Source: Clostridiisalibacter paucivorans DSM 22131
GTDB lineage: Bacteria > Bacillota > Clostridia > Tissierellales > Clostridiisalibacteraceae
Assembly (NCBI RefSeq): GCF_000620125.1
Contig: NZ_JHVL01000009.1
Span: forward strand, 25,896-89,895
Direction: 5' to 3'
Length of the DNA stretch: 64,000 bases
Part shown: positions 27,440 through 35,837 of the stretch, one piece after another
How the letters are laid out: every line of letters begins with the position of its first letter
How positions within the stretch are numbered: the stretch's first letter is position 1
Translations under genes and position numbers: made by a program
The notes under the pieces: generated by a model
The model's input: only the letters and a program-made list of their open reading frames with translations
Told to the model about the DNA's origin: nothing
Database searches by the model: none

Positions 27440-27479
27440 ATTTATTGGAATATTTAACATATAGATAGTAGGTGTTTTT

Positions 27480-27773
27480 ATGGCAGGAATTAATCAATAT
27501 AATATAGATATAGAGGTATTAAAGGCGTTAGCTGATGAGACTAGATTGGAGATTTTAGAAATGTTAGGTAGTAAAGAAATGAATGTAAATGAAATTGCAT
27601 CTAACAGTAGTGTATCTAGACCTACAATTTCTCATCATTTACAAATATTAAAGCGGGCAGGGGTTTTAATATCTAGAAAAGAAGGTAAAGAAGTATATTA
27701 CTCTGTAAATATGTATACACTGACTTCTTTATCTGAATCTTTACTTGAATTTGTAAGCTTCGGCTCATTTTAA
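27480..27773 (+). CDS. ArsR-family winged-helix repressor
   Basis: 97 residues. The N-terminal helix ALADETRLEILEMLGSKEMN is followed by the recognition region ASNSSVSRPTISHHLQILKR and the wing GVLISRKEGKEVYYSV. No obvious Cys-based metal site is present, so a metabolite or redox signal is as likely as a metal. It lies 40 bases after the first YfcC gene and is flanked by palindromes on both sides (26020 and 27809-28017). This suggests it represses itself and both transporter units. Confidence 0.93.
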   Translation: MAGINQYNIDIEVLKALADETRLEILEMLGSKEMNVNEIASNSSVSRPTISHHLQILKRAGVLISRKEGKEVYYSVNMYTLTSLSESLLEFVSFGSF

Positions 27774-27808
27774 AATCGTTTATTTTTTAATTTGATATAG
27801 TTCAAAGA

Positions 27809-27840
27809 ATATGTTTATGTTTTTAAACATATAAACATAT
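27809..27840. promoter_or_regulatory. Palindromic operator 2
   Basis: ATATGTTTATGT (27809-27820) and ACATATAAACATAT (27827-27840) form an imperfect inverted repeat of the same family as operator 1. It lies 35 bases after the arsR stop. A separate GATGCA/TGCATC hairpin is at about 27847-27865. Confidence 0.6.
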
Positions 27841-27874
27841 TTAGATGATGCATTATTAGTGCATCTTAATTTTA

Positions 27875-27910
27875 AGGTTTATATGTTTATGATTTTAAAC
27901 ATATAAACCT
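27875..27910. promoter_or_regulatory. Palindromic operator 3
   Basis: Arms AGGTTTATATGTTTA (27875-27889) and TAAACATATAAACCT (27896-27910) are perfectly complementary. The site lies directly before the ribosome site of the vestigial leader ORF. Confidence 0.65.
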
Positions 27911-27927
27911 ATTTTGGAGGTGTTAAT

Positions 27928-27948
27928 ATGAAGAGTAAATTTCCATGA
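27928..27948 (+). pseudogene. Vestigial six-codon ORF resembling the YfcC start (MKSKFP)
   Basis: A good TTGGAGGTG ribosome site (27915-27923) leads to ATG AAG AGT AAA TTT CCA TGA. The six residues MKSKFP resemble the starts of the two transporters here (MKGKIP and MKKIKIP). It looks like the stub of a third transporter gene left after deletion, complete with its operator. A short regulatory leader peptide is the alternative. Too little sequence remains for certainty. Confidence 0.45.
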
Positions 27949-27987
27949 TATTTAATCAATAACGAATCTATATATTTTTACAATAAT

Positions 27988-28017
27988 TATGTTTATATGT
28001 TTAATCATATAAACATA
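27988..28017. promoter_or_regulatory. Palindromic operator 4
   Basis: TATGTTTATATG (27988-27999) and CATATAAACATA (28006-28017) are perfectly complementary 12-base arms. It sits 30 bases before the M20 peptidase gene. Confidence 0.65.
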
Positions 28018-28047
28018 TAATTTAATTTTACAATGGAGGGATATTAA

Positions 28048-29226
28048 ATGAATTTATTAGATTTTATTAGCAAAGAAGAAATTTTGAGTTTAATAACAGA
28101 TTTAATCAGAGTTGAAGGACATAAGGATACGGAAAAAAGGGAGTCTGATGTTGCACGTTTTATAAAAAACTATTTTGAAAAAGAGGGCATTAGTACTGAG
28201 ATTGACATAATAGAAGAAAATAGGCCTAATGTATATGGTTATTTAAAAGGCAAAACTGATGGAATTAATTTGATGTTTAATGGACATATAGATACTATTC
28301 CTGGTTTTACTATGGACTATCCTCCATTTCAACCTTTTGTGAAAGATGGGAAGATATATGGAAGAGGTTCTGCTGATATGAAAGGTGGAATTACTGCAAT
28401 GTTATCCGCTATGACTGCAATAAAAAGAGCTGGAGTAGACTTAGATGAAACAGTTATGTTTGCTGGAGTTATAGGGGAAGAAGAGAGGTCTAAGGGAACA
28501 GAACATTTACTTAAAATTAATATAATTCCTAAGAATGTAGTTATAGGTGAGCCTACTGATTTAGAAGTGTCTATAGCACATAAAGGAATGGAATGGATAG
28601 AAGTAAAATTTAATGGAAAATCTACCCATGGTAGTAGGCCTCATGAAGGAATAAATGCTGTATATGCTGCATCAGAATTTTGCAAATTGGTTCGAGAAGA
28701 ATTACAGCCTAAGGTAGAAAAACAAGAGTTTCCATTATTAGGACATGGAACAATAAATGTAGGACTAATAAAGGGAGGAGATGATCCTAATATAGTACCT
28801 GACACATGTTTAGTACAAATAGACAGAAGATGGCTTCCTAATCAAACCCTAGATGGTATTCATAATGAAATCAAGGAAGTAGCACAAAAAGCAGTAAATA
28901 TAATAGGTGGAACTTTTGAAGTTAGGGCTATGAGAGAATTTACCGCGTCTATGATAAATGCACCCCACAGCATAAAAGAAGATGATGAATTAGTTGAGAA
29001 CTTATTAGATATAACGGAAGATGTTACTGGAAAGCCCAAAAATCCAGTTGCATTTCCAGCATGGAGTGATGCAGGGTTATTGGGAAATCATTCTGATGCA
29101 AAGTGTGTAGTATTAGGCCCAGGAAATATTGTTCAAGCTCATGCTAATGATGAATTCTGTGATATAGAACAAATTTGCCAAGCGACTGAAATATACTTTA
29201 ATTTAATATTAAAAATGTGTAAATAG
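28048..29226 (+). CDS. M20 family metallopeptidase (ArgE/DapE-type deacylase)
   Basis: 392 residues with the M20 dinuclear-zinc pattern: FNGHIDTIPG (His, Asp), GRGSADMKGG (Asp), VIGEEERSKG (catalytic Glu pair), GEPTD (metal ligand), and a final His in IVQAHANDEFC. The lid domain holds HKGMEWIEVKFNGKSTHGSR. The family removes acyl or amino-acid groups from peptides or N-acyl amino acids. It sits between operator 4 and the second YfcC transporter (13-base gap), suggesting uptake followed by hydrolysis of the same compound. Confidence 0.92.
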   Translation: MNLLDFISKEEILSLITDLIRVEGHKDTEKRESDVARFIKNYFEKEGISTEIDIIEENRPNVYGYLKGKTDGINLMFNGHIDTIPGFTMDYPPFQPFVKDGKIYGRGSADMKGGITAMLSAMTAIKRAGVDLDETVMFAGVIGEEERSKGTEHLLKINIIPKNVVIGEPTDLEVSIAHKGMEWIEVKFNGKSTHGSRPHEGINAVYAASEFCKLVREELQPKVEKQEFPLLGHGTINVGLIKGGDDPNIVPDTCLVQIDRRWLPNQTLDGIHNEIKEVAQKAVNIIGGTFEVRAMREFTASMINAPHSIKEDDELVENLLDITEDVTGKPKNPVAFPAWSDAGLLGNHSDAKCVVLGPGNIVQAHANDEFCDIEQICQATEIYFNLILKMCK

Positions 29227-29239
29227 GGGGAAAATAGAT

Positions 29240-30628
29240 ATGAAAAAGATAAAGATACCACATACTTATGCACTTTTATTTTTTATAATTATTTTAGCTA
29301 CAGTTATGACATATATAGTGCCAGCTGGTGCATTTGATAGAGCAGAAGATCCTGATACAGGTAGAATATTTGTTGTTGCAGATAGTTTTCATGAAGTAGA
29401 AAAGAGTCCAGTAACACCATTTGGATTATTTAAAGCAATACCTAAAGGGATGGAGAAGTCAGGATATATTATATTCTTTGTTTTAATGATAGGTGGATCT
29501 TTTGGTATATTACAAAAAACAGGGGCTATAGATGCAGGAATTGCAGGAGTAGTCAGAAAAATGGAAGGGAAAGAAAGGTTAGTAATACCTGTAACTATGT
29601 TTATATTTTCTCTAGCTGGAGCTATGTTGGGATCGGCAGAAGAGATGTTGCCTTTCTATCCAATAGTAATATCATTAGCTTTAGCATTGGGTTTTGATAC
29701 TATAACAGGAACAGCGATGGTATTATTGGGAGCAGGAGCAGGATTTGCAGGGGCATTTTTGAATCCATTTACTATAGGTATAGCTCAAGGTATAGCTGGG
29801 TTACCTTTATTTTCGGGAATTGGATTTAGATTATTAGCATATGTCATCATATTGGGGATTACGATAACATACGTGATGAGATATGCAGGTAAAATACAGA
29901 AGAATCCTGAATCAAGTTTAACATATGAAGAAGATAAGGCCTACCATAAAGAATTTACTATTGATGATATGCCTGAGTTTACTACAAAACACAAAATGGT
30001 TTTAGTAGTATTGGTAATAGGACTGACAATATTAGCATTTGGTGTAGTAAAACTAGGGTTTTATGTAACTGAATTAACAGCTATGTTTTTAATTATAGGT
30101 GTATTAGCTGGTATATTAGGTGGTTTGAGTATAAATAATATAGCTGAAGCGTTTGTAGATGGGGCTAAGGACTTAGTGTACGGCGCATTAGTTATTGGAT
30201 TGGCAACCTCTATAATGGTTGTTATGGAAGAAGGAAATATAATGGATACTATAATATATAGTATGGCAAACATAGTAAAGGGATTACCACCAGCATTAAG
30301 TGGCATAGGGATGTTTGTTGTACAGAGTTTAATGAATTTATTTGTTCCATCAGGTAGCGGCCAGGCAGCTGTTTCAATGCCTATTATGGCACCTATGGCT
30401 GATGTTGTGGGTATAACTAGACAGACTTCAGTGCTTGCTTTTCAATTTGGAGATGGATTTTCCAATGTTATTTCACCTACATCGGGTTATTTTATGGCGG
30501 CATTAGCAATAGGTGGAATAAAATGGGACAAATGGGCTAAATGGATGTTACCGTTATTTGTTGTATGGACAGTAATTGGTGCAACATTAGTAGCAATATC
30601 TGTAATAATGGGATATGGTCCATTTTAG
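29240..30628 (+). CDS. YfcC-family membrane transporter, copy 2
   Basis: A 462-residue paralogue of the protein at 26060-27439, with the same landmarks: MIGGSFGILQKTGAIDAGI, LGSAEEMLPFYPIV, AGAGFAGAFLNPFTIGIAQG, FVPSGSGQAAVSMPIM, QFGDGFSNVISPTSGYFMAA. About 11-12 membrane segments are present. AGGGGG precedes the ATG, 13 bases after the peptidase stop. The paralogue pair may differ in substrate or affinity. Confidence 0.91.
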   Translation: MKKIKIPHTYALLFFIIILATVMTYIVPAGAFDRAEDPDTGRIFVVADSFHEVEKSPVTPFGLFKAIPKGMEKSGYIIFFVLMIGGSFGILQKTGAIDAGIAGVVRKMEGKERLVIPVTMFIFSLAGAMLGSAEEMLPFYPIVISLALALGFDTITGTAMVLLGAGAGFAGAFLNPFTIGIAQGIAGLPLFSGIGFRLLAYVIILGITITYVMRYAGKIQKNPESSLTYEEDKAYHKEFTIDDMPEFTTKHKMVLVVLVIGLTILAFGVVKLGFYVTELTAMFLIIGVLAGILGGLSINNIAEAFVDGAKDLVYGALVIGLATSIMVVMEEGNIMDTIIYSMANIVKGLPPALSGIGMFVVQSLMNLFVPSGSGQAAVSMPIMAPMADVVGITRQTSVLAFQFGDGFSNVISPTSGYFMAALAIGGIKWDKWAKWMLPLFVVWTVIGATLVAISVIMGYGPF

Positions 30629-30633
30629 AATGC

Positions 30634-30672
30634 AAATAAGTTAGTAGTTATAGTTAACTACTGACTTATTTT
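30634..30672. terminator. Terminator after YfcC copy 2, built from heptamer-type repeat
   Basis: AATAAGTTAGTAGTT pairs with AACTACTGACTTATT around an ATAG-type loop and is followed by TTAT. The arms contain the GTTAGTAGTT sequence of the dispersed repeat family. Confidence 0.75.
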
Positions 30673-30787
30673 ATATTCTCATAAACTATGTGAAATGTTC
30701 CTTTATTTTTTTATGAAAACCTCTGAAGTATAAATTTTATTGCAATACAAATAATATATGTATAATACATGAAATGGAGGGATTTGT

Positions 30788-30997
30788 GTGGCTAATGAAA
30801 CCCAGTTAAGGCAAGTAGCATTGAGATGTAGCCAATATGAACTAAATGCTAGGGGAAGTATTGAATCATCTATTGGCGTTATGGGAGAGGAAGTTAGGAG
30901 CTGTGAAAACTGTAAACACTTTACTGAGGATAAAAAATGTGATATAAATCTTGTAGATGAAATAATATCAAATATGGATGTAAAGGGCGACTCTTAG
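30788..30997 (+). CDS. Small Cys-containing protein of unknown function
   Basis: 69 residues with four Cys: one in RCSQYELNARG and three in SCENCKHFTEDKKCD, which could bind zinc or iron. No membrane segment is present. The start is a GTG at 30788 behind TGGAGGG. I do not recognise the family by name. It lies 151 bases upstream of tsaD, separated from it by a long hairpin repeat, and has its own upstream gap, so it may be independently transcribed. Confidence 0.7.
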   Translation: MANETQLRQVALRCSQYELNARGSIESSIGVMGEEVRSCENCKHFTEDKKCDINLVDEIISNMDVKGDS

Positions 30998-31005
30998 TAA
31001 GAGTA

Positions 31006-31134
31006 GTTCCTAGTTCTTAGCTCTTAGTTGTTAGGAAAGAAGGGGGCTAGCGGCCCCCTAAGAACCAAGAGCTAAGAACCAAGAACCAAGAACTAAGAGC
31101 CAAGAACCAAGAACTAAGAGCCAAGAACCAAGAA
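31006..31134. repeat. Long hairpin plus tandem heptamers upstream of tsaD
   Basis: The left arm (31006-31035) and right arm (31057-31086) pair over about 30 bases around a GGGGGC/GCCCCC core. The right arm then continues as tandem 7-base units (CTAAGAA, CCAAGAA, CTAAGAG, CCAAGAG) up to 31134, just before the tsaD ribosome site. It is the largest member of the dispersed family in the window. Confidence 0.85.
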
Positions 31135-31148
31135 AGGGAGGTTTTCAC

Positions 31149-32165
31149 ATGGGCAATGACATATTGACCATGGCCATTGAGACTTCTTGTGATGAGACAT
31201 CAGTGGCTATTGTTAAAAATGGTAGAAATATATTATCTAATATAATATCTTCTCAAATAGAATTGCATAAAAAATTTGGTGGAGTAGTGCCGGAAGTGGC
31301 ATCGAGGAAACATATAGAAAATATAGATATGATAGTACAACAGGCTTTAGATAAGGCAAAGATTACCTTCAAAGATATAGATCACATAGCTGTAACTTAT
31401 GGGCCTGGTCTAGTAGGGGCTCTATTAGTAGGACTTTCTACTGCCAAGGCATTGGCTTATGGACTCAATATACCATTAGTAGGTACTAATCATATAGAGG
31501 GCCATATATCGGCTAATTTTATAGAACATAAAGACCTTGAACCTCCTTTTACATGTCTTATAGTGTCTGGTGGACATACCCATTTAGTTTATGTAGAAGA
31601 TTATGGAAGCTATAAGATATTAGGAAGAACTAGAGATGATGCAGCAGGAGAGGCATTTGATAAGGTGTCTAGATCTCTAGGATTAGGGTATCCTGGAGGA
31701 CCTATTATAGACAAGCTATCGACCAAGGGAAACAGCAATGCCATAGATTTCCCCAGGGCATATTTAGAAGAAGACAGTTTAGATTTTAGTTTCAGTGGGC
31801 TAAAGTCTGCTGTATTAAATTATTTGAACAATATGAAACAAAAGAGACAAGATATAGTTGTGGAGGATGTAGCGGCCAGTTTTCAGCAAGCAGTTGTAGA
31901 TGTGCTTGTGGATAAGTCGATAATTGGAGCTAAATTAATGGATACAGATATAATAGTGATGGCTGGTGGGGTAGCTGCTAATAGTGGTCTTAGGAAGGCT
32001 ATGGAGGAACGGTGTAAAAAAGAGGGGATTACATTGAAATATCCATCTAAAATATTATGTACTGACAATGCTGCAATGATAGGATGTGCTGGATATTATA
32101 GGTATAGAAAGGGACAAGTATCCGATTTGACATTGAATGCGATGCCGAATTTAAAATTAGGTTAA
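31149..32165 (+). CDS. tsaD: tRNA N6-adenosine threonylcarbamoyltransferase TsaD
   Basis: A 338-residue TsaD (formerly Gcp/YgjD) with [18 protein letters not shown] at the start, the metal-binding [13 protein letters not shown] (two His) and [31 protein letters not shown] and [15 protein letters not shown] complete the ASKHA fold. With TsaB and TsaE it transfers the threonylcarbamoyl group to tRNA A37. AAGGGAGG precedes the ATG. In related genomes tsaD often follows rimI; here about 5.9 kb of accessory genes intervene. Confidence 0.98.
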   Translation: MGNDILTMAIETSCDETSVAIVKNGRNILSNIISSQIELHKKFGGVVPEVASRKHIENIDMIVQQALDKAKITFKDIDHIAVTYGPGLVGALLVGLSTAKALAYGLNIPLVGTNHIEGHISANFIEHKDLEPPFTCLIVSGGHTHLVYVEDYGSYKILGRTRDDAAGEAFDKVSRSLGLGYPGGPIIDKLSTKGNSNAIDFPRAYLEEDSLDFSFSGLKSAVLNYLNNMKQKRQDIVVEDVAASFQQAVVDVLVDKSIIGAKLMDTDIIVMAGGVAANSGLRKAMEERCKKEGITLKYPSKILCTDNAAMIGCAGYYRYRKGQVSDLTLNAMPNLKLG

Positions 32166-32188
32166 AATTAATCACAATTTGTTAACAT

Positions 32189-32295
32189 TGTGTAAAAGTA
32201 AAAAACAAGAATCTGTGGATAATGTTAAAAACAAGGTTGTCCATAGCAATAATGTCATCGAAAACTGTGGATAAATGTGTGGATACTGTGTATAA
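32189..32295. promoter_or_regulatory. Second cluster of DnaA-box-like nonamers (tsaD-bioY gap)
   Basis: All sites point the same way: TGTGTAAAA (32189-32197), TGTGGATAA (32214-32222), TGTGGATAA (32266-32274), TGTGGATAC (32278-32286) and TGTGTATAA (32287-32295). Three are exact reverse complements of TTATNCACA; the other two differ by one base. The gap 32166-32306 contains nothing else recognisable. Confidence 0.7.
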
Positions 32296-32306
32296 GTTGT
32301 GAATTT

Positions 32307-32333
32307 AAGGGGATAATAATATTTTATCCCCTT
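32307..32333. terminator. Hairpin between convergent tsaD and bioY
   Basis: AAGGGGATAA / TTATCCCCTT around TAATATT. It overlaps the last codons of bioY on the minus strand and can end transcripts from both sides. Confidence 0.7.
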
Positions 32334-32878
32334 GATAATGAATATTTGGTTGCCTTTTGTAATGATAGTGCCAATGATGAGGCTATTAAGATTTTTATTA
32401 TATCTGGTATTATGAAGGGAACAATAGTTAACACTATAGACTGAGTTATAGTATTACCTGTTAGGATGGAAAATTGTACACATCCTAATACATATATTAC
32501 TAATAATCCCATAGACATACCTAAGAAATTTTTTATAATTGTTGCTTTGTCATTATTATTTTTATTAAATTCTATAATTTTTCCCGTTATATAAGCTGCT
32601 AAAGGGTAACTTAATAAGTATCCTCCAGTAATGCCTGTAAGTATTTGGAGTCCACCGGAAAAATGTGCAAATACAGGTAATCCTATAGCTCCCATAGAGA
32701 TATATACTATCTGAGATATAGCTCCCAATCTACTTCCCAGAACTGCTGCAGATAGAAATACAGCTAATACCTGCAAAGTAACAGGAACTGGAGAGAATGG
32801 AGTTGGAATAGATATTTGTGCACATACTGCAGTAATAGCTGCTAAAACACCACATAAAACCATTTCTTTAACCTTCAT
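32324..32878 (-). CDS. bioY: Biotin ECF transporter substrate-binding protein BioY
   Basis: A 184-residue membrane protein with about six helices. It has the BioY pattern SIPTPFSPVPVTLQVLAVFL, ISMGAIGLPVFAHFSGGLQI and GITGGYLLSYPLAAYITG. BioY captures biotin and works with an ECF ATPase module. The BirA-type operator overlapping its promoter supports the assignment. It is on the minus strand, downstream of the ABC-F gene. Confidence 0.95.
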   Translation of the reverse strand: MKVKEMVLCGVLAAITAVCAQISIPTPFSPVPVTLQVLAVFLSAAVLGSRLGAISQIVYISMGAIGLPVFAHFSGGLQILTGITGGYLLSYPLAAYITGKIIEFNKNNNDKATIIKNFLGMSMGLLVIYVLGCVQFSILTGNTITQSIVLTIVPFIIPDIIKILIASSLALSLQKATKYSLSRG

Positions 32879-32911
32879 ATAAAAACCCCTTTCAATTTAC
32901 TTGATAATTGT

Positions 32912-32977
32912 ATTATATATAGATACCCCCACTATTGTCAACCAATTTTAAATTAATGGTTAACAATAGTGGGGGTA
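32912..32977 (-). promoter_or_regulatory. bioY promoter overlapped by a BirA operator
   Basis: On the minus strand TTGACA (32936-32941) and TATAAT (32912-32917) are 18 bases apart. TTGTCAACC (32935-32943) and GGTTAACAA (32958-32966) with a 14-base spacer match the BirA operator consensus TTGTTAACC-N14/16-GGTTAACAA except at one base. The full inverted repeat extends to 20-base arms (32924-32943 and 32958-32977). Biotin-loaded BirA would cover the -35. Confidence 0.85.
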
Positions 32978-32986
32978 AGTATGTTG

Positions 32987-34897
32987 TTACTCGTTTATAT
33001 CCATCCATTTTTCGTATAAATCGTCTAAATCTTTTTTTATATTCATGGATTTTTTATGGAGTTTTACACTTTCTTCAGGATTTGAATATATATCTGGTTG
33101 ACACATTAAATTATCGATTTCTTTAAGTTTTTCTTCTTTTGAAGCTATTTCTGATTCCAATGTTTTTATAGCTTGTTTCATTTTTTTCTTTTCCCTAATC
33201 AATTCTCTTTCCCTTTTTTTTGCGGCTTTTAATTGTGTTTTGGTCATCTGTGGTGCTTCGTCATCCTCAATAGTAATAGAATTTTTCTTTTCTAAATAGT
33301 AATTGTAATTACCTAAATATTCTTCCATACCGTCTTTATTCATTTCTAATATTTTGTTAGTAACTTTATTTAGAAAATATCTATCATGGGATATTACTAA
33401 TAATGTACCTTGGTAATTTATCAATGCATCTTCTAAAACTTCCTTGGATTCTATATCTAAGTGGTTTGTGGGCTCGTCCATAAGAAGGAAGTTTGATTTA
33501 GATAACATAAGTTTAAGCAAAGAAATACGGCTCTTTTCACCACCACTTAATTCTCCTATCTCTTTGAAGATATCATCTCCATAAAATAAAAACTGAGCCA
33601 ATAGTGTTCGTATTTGATAATGGTCTAATTTAGGATTTTCATCCCATATTTCATCTATTATTGTTTTATCTGGGTTTAAATGGGTTAATTCTTGGTCATA
33701 ATATCCTATATGAACATTGTGACCTATGTCTATAGATCCTGCAGAGGGTTTTAGCTTTTTCATTATTATTTTGAATAGAGTAGATTTTCCTACACCATTT
33801 GGTCCTATAATTCCTGTTTTTTCTCCTTTGTATATGTTGAAGGATATATTTTCAAATATGCCCTTATTATCAAAGGATTTTTTTATATTGTCTACACTTA
33901 AAATGTCATTTCCACTTTTAATTTTAGGTTCGAATCTAATTTTGGCTCGTTTTGAATCCGAGGGAGGTCTTTTTACTTTGTCTATTTTATCTAAAAATTT
34001 TTGTCTACTTTGGGCTTGTCTAATGTATCTTTTGCCACCATAAGACATAAATCTATTTATAATTTCTTTTTGCCTTTCTATTTCCTTCTGTTGTTCTGTA
34101 AATTTTTTTTGTAATAATTGGAGTTCTGCTTTTCTTTTTTTCATATAAGTTGTATAATTACCATTATAGGTTTTAATCTTTCCATGTTCTAAGTGAAATA
34201 TCTTGTCCACTGTGGCATCTAGAAATTGCCTATCATGGGATATGATAAGAGCAGCTCCTTTGTAATCTTTAATGTATTTTTCAAGCCAATCTATTGCTTG
34301 AAGGTCTAGGTGATTTGTAGGTTCATCTAATAGTAGAATATTGGGTTTTTTTAAGAGTAGTTTAGAAAGGACTAATCTAGTCTTTTGTCCTCCGCTTAGT
34401 TGGTTTACTGGTTGATTAAATTGAGAGTCAGAAAAACCAAGACCTTTTAAGACCCCTTTGATTTCGCTCTGATATCCGTAACCATTTTTATTGGAAAATT
34501 CTTCAGACAACTTCCCATACTCATGCATAAGAGATTGAAGGAGTTTGGAATCAGGATTATTACTTTCAGCACTTATTTGTTTTTCTAAATTTCTAAGTTT
34601 TGATTCCATATTAATTAATGGGGTAAATATATCTAGGGCTTCTTCAAACACAGTCTTATTGCTGGATATTTGAGAATTTTGCTCTAAATAGCCTATTTTA
34701 CAATCTTTTGAGATGTACATATTGCCTGAATCCATGGATATTTGATTAGTTAATATTTTGAACAATGTGGTCTTGCCAGCGCCATTCAATCCAACTAATC
34801 CGACTTTTTCAGTATCATTTATGGCGAAGGTCACATCCACCAATATTTTCTCTATTATATAACTTTTTGATATATTATTACATGACATTACAATCAT
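32987..34897 (-). CDS. ABC-F family ATPase (YdiF-like)
   Basis: 636 residues with two ABC domains and no membrane segment. Domain 1 has GLNGAGKTTLFK and LSGGQKTRLVLSKLLL with LLLDEPTNHLDLQAIDWLE. A charged linker follows (about 235-310). Domain 2 has GPNGVGKSTLFK and LSGGEKSRISLLKLML with LLMDEPTNHLDIESKE. A C-terminal coiled coil (about 545-630) completes it. ABC-F proteins act on the ribosome in translation or antibiotic protection. Its place between tsaD and rex mirrors Bacillus ydiF. AGAGGAGGA supports ATG 34897. Confidence 0.92.
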   Translation of the reverse strand: MIVMSCNNISKSYIIEKILVDVTFAINDTEKVGLVGLNGAGKTTLFKILTNQISMDSGNMYISKDCKIGYLEQNSQISSNKTVFEEALDIFTPLINMESKLRNLEKQISAESNNPDSKLLQSLMHEYGKLSEEFSNKNGYGYQSEIKGVLKGLGFSDSQFNQPVNQLSGGQKTRLVLSKLLLKKPNILLLDEPTNHLDLQAIDWLEKYIKDYKGAALIISHDRQFLDATVDKIFHLEHGKIKTYNGNYTTYMKKRKAELQLLQKKFTEQQKEIERQKEIINRFMSYGGKRYIRQAQSRQKFLDKIDKVKRPPSDSKRAKIRFEPKIKSGNDILSVDNIKKSFDNKGIFENISFNIYKGEKTGIIGPNGVGKSTLFKIIMKKLKPSAGSIDIGHNVHIGYYDQELTHLNPDKTIIDEIWDENPKLDHYQIRTLLAQFLFYGDDIFKEIGELSGGEKSRISLLKLMLSKSNFLLMDEPTNHLDIESKEVLEDALINYQGTLLVISHDRYFLNKVTNKILEMNKDGMEEYLGNYNYYLEKKNSITIEDDEAPQMTKTQLKAAKKRERELIREKKKMKQAIKTLESEIASKEEKLKEIDNLMCQPDIYSNPEESVKLHKKSMNIKKDLDDLYEKWMDINE

Positions 34898-35010
34898 GGG
34901 AAATCCTCCTCTGTACTTTAAGTTTACTATAATATTTTATCAGAAAGACTAAATAAATGAAATCTAAAGCTTTGATATAAGTAAAACATATAGTATATAA
35001 GCAAATGTTA

Positions 35011-35040
35011 TTGACTTAAAAATAGACTTTGATATATAAT
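35011..35040 (+). promoter_or_regulatory. Promoter of rex
   Basis: TTGACT (35011-35016) and TATAAT (35035-35040) are 18 bases apart, about 97 bases upstream of the rex start. Confidence 0.7.
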
Positions 35041-35136
35041 TAACATAAACTGTAACTTCGATAATGAAATGCTATAAATATATGGTTAAATTAAATATAA
35101 AATTGTGATAAAAAAATAAAGTAGGTGATGAAAGGT

Positions 35137-35769
35137 ATGAATAAGAATGTATCAATGGCTGTCATAAGACGATTACCAAAGTATTATAGATATTTGACAG
35201 AATTATTAGAAAAGGATATAACGAGAATATCTTCTCAAGAATTAAGTAAATTAACAGGTTTCACAGCTTCTCAGATAAGGCAGGACTTAAATAATTTTGG
35301 TGGATTTGGACAACAAGGTTATGGATATAATGTTGAGGAGTTACAAATTGAAGTAGGTAAGATATTAGGATTAAACCGTATTTATAAGACTGTATTAGTT
35401 GGAGCAGGAAATCTAGGTCAGGCAATAGCAGATTATAGAGGTTTTGAAGAAGCAGGATTTAAGTTATTAGCGTTATTTGATAAAAATCCAAAACTTATTG
35501 GACTACAGATTAGAGGTATAGAAATAAAAGATGTAGATTACCTTGAGGATTTCATAGTAGAAAACGGAGTGGAAATAGGAATAATATGTACTCCAAAGGA
35601 AGGAAGTCAGGAGGTAGCTGATATGCTATCAAGGAGTGGCATAAAGGGCATATGGAATTTTGCACCTGCAGATTTGAGGGTTCCAGAGGAGATAATTGTA
35701 GAAAATGTACATTTAAATGAGAGTTTATTTACATTATCATATTTATTGAAACAACAGACAGAGAAGTAG
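35137..35769 (+). CDS. rex: Redox-sensing transcriptional repressor Rex
   Basis: A 210-residue Rex. The N-terminal winged helix includes SMAVIRRLPKYYRYLTEL and SQELSKLTGFTASQIRQDLN. The Rossmann domain has VLVGAGNLGQAIADYRGF. The C-terminal swapped helix ends NESLFTLSYLLKQQ. Rex senses the NADH/NAD+ ratio and represses fermentation genes when NADH is low. I prefer ATG 35137 with AGGTGA eight bases upstream; GTG 35125 and ATG 35128 are in frame but badly spaced. A Rex-like site lies at 45742-45759. Confidence 0.96.
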   Translation: MNKNVSMAVIRRLPKYYRYLTELLEKDITRISSQELSKLTGFTASQIRQDLNNFGGFGQQGYGYNVEELQIEVGKILGLNRIYKTVLVGAGNLGQAIADYRGFEEAGFKLLALFDKNPKLIGLQIRGIEIKDVDYLEDFIVENGVEIGIICTPKEGSQEVADMLSRSGIKGIWNFAPADLRVPEEIIVENVHLNESLFTLSYLLKQQTEK

Positions 35770-35837
35770 ACCATCATGATTGATGGTCTAAATATTTATT
35801 CAAATGAATTAAAAAGGGATAACTGGAGGGGATAGGA

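Noticed and set aside
27809..28017. Reading the three palindromes before the peptidase gene as terminators
   Set aside because: They are AT-rich, lack T runs, and share half-sites with the operator at 26020; repressor sites explain them better.
31006..31134. CRISPR-like array of short repeats before tsaD
   Set aside because: The units are 7 bases long with no spacers and no cas genes nearby; it is a tandem heptamer within a hairpin element.
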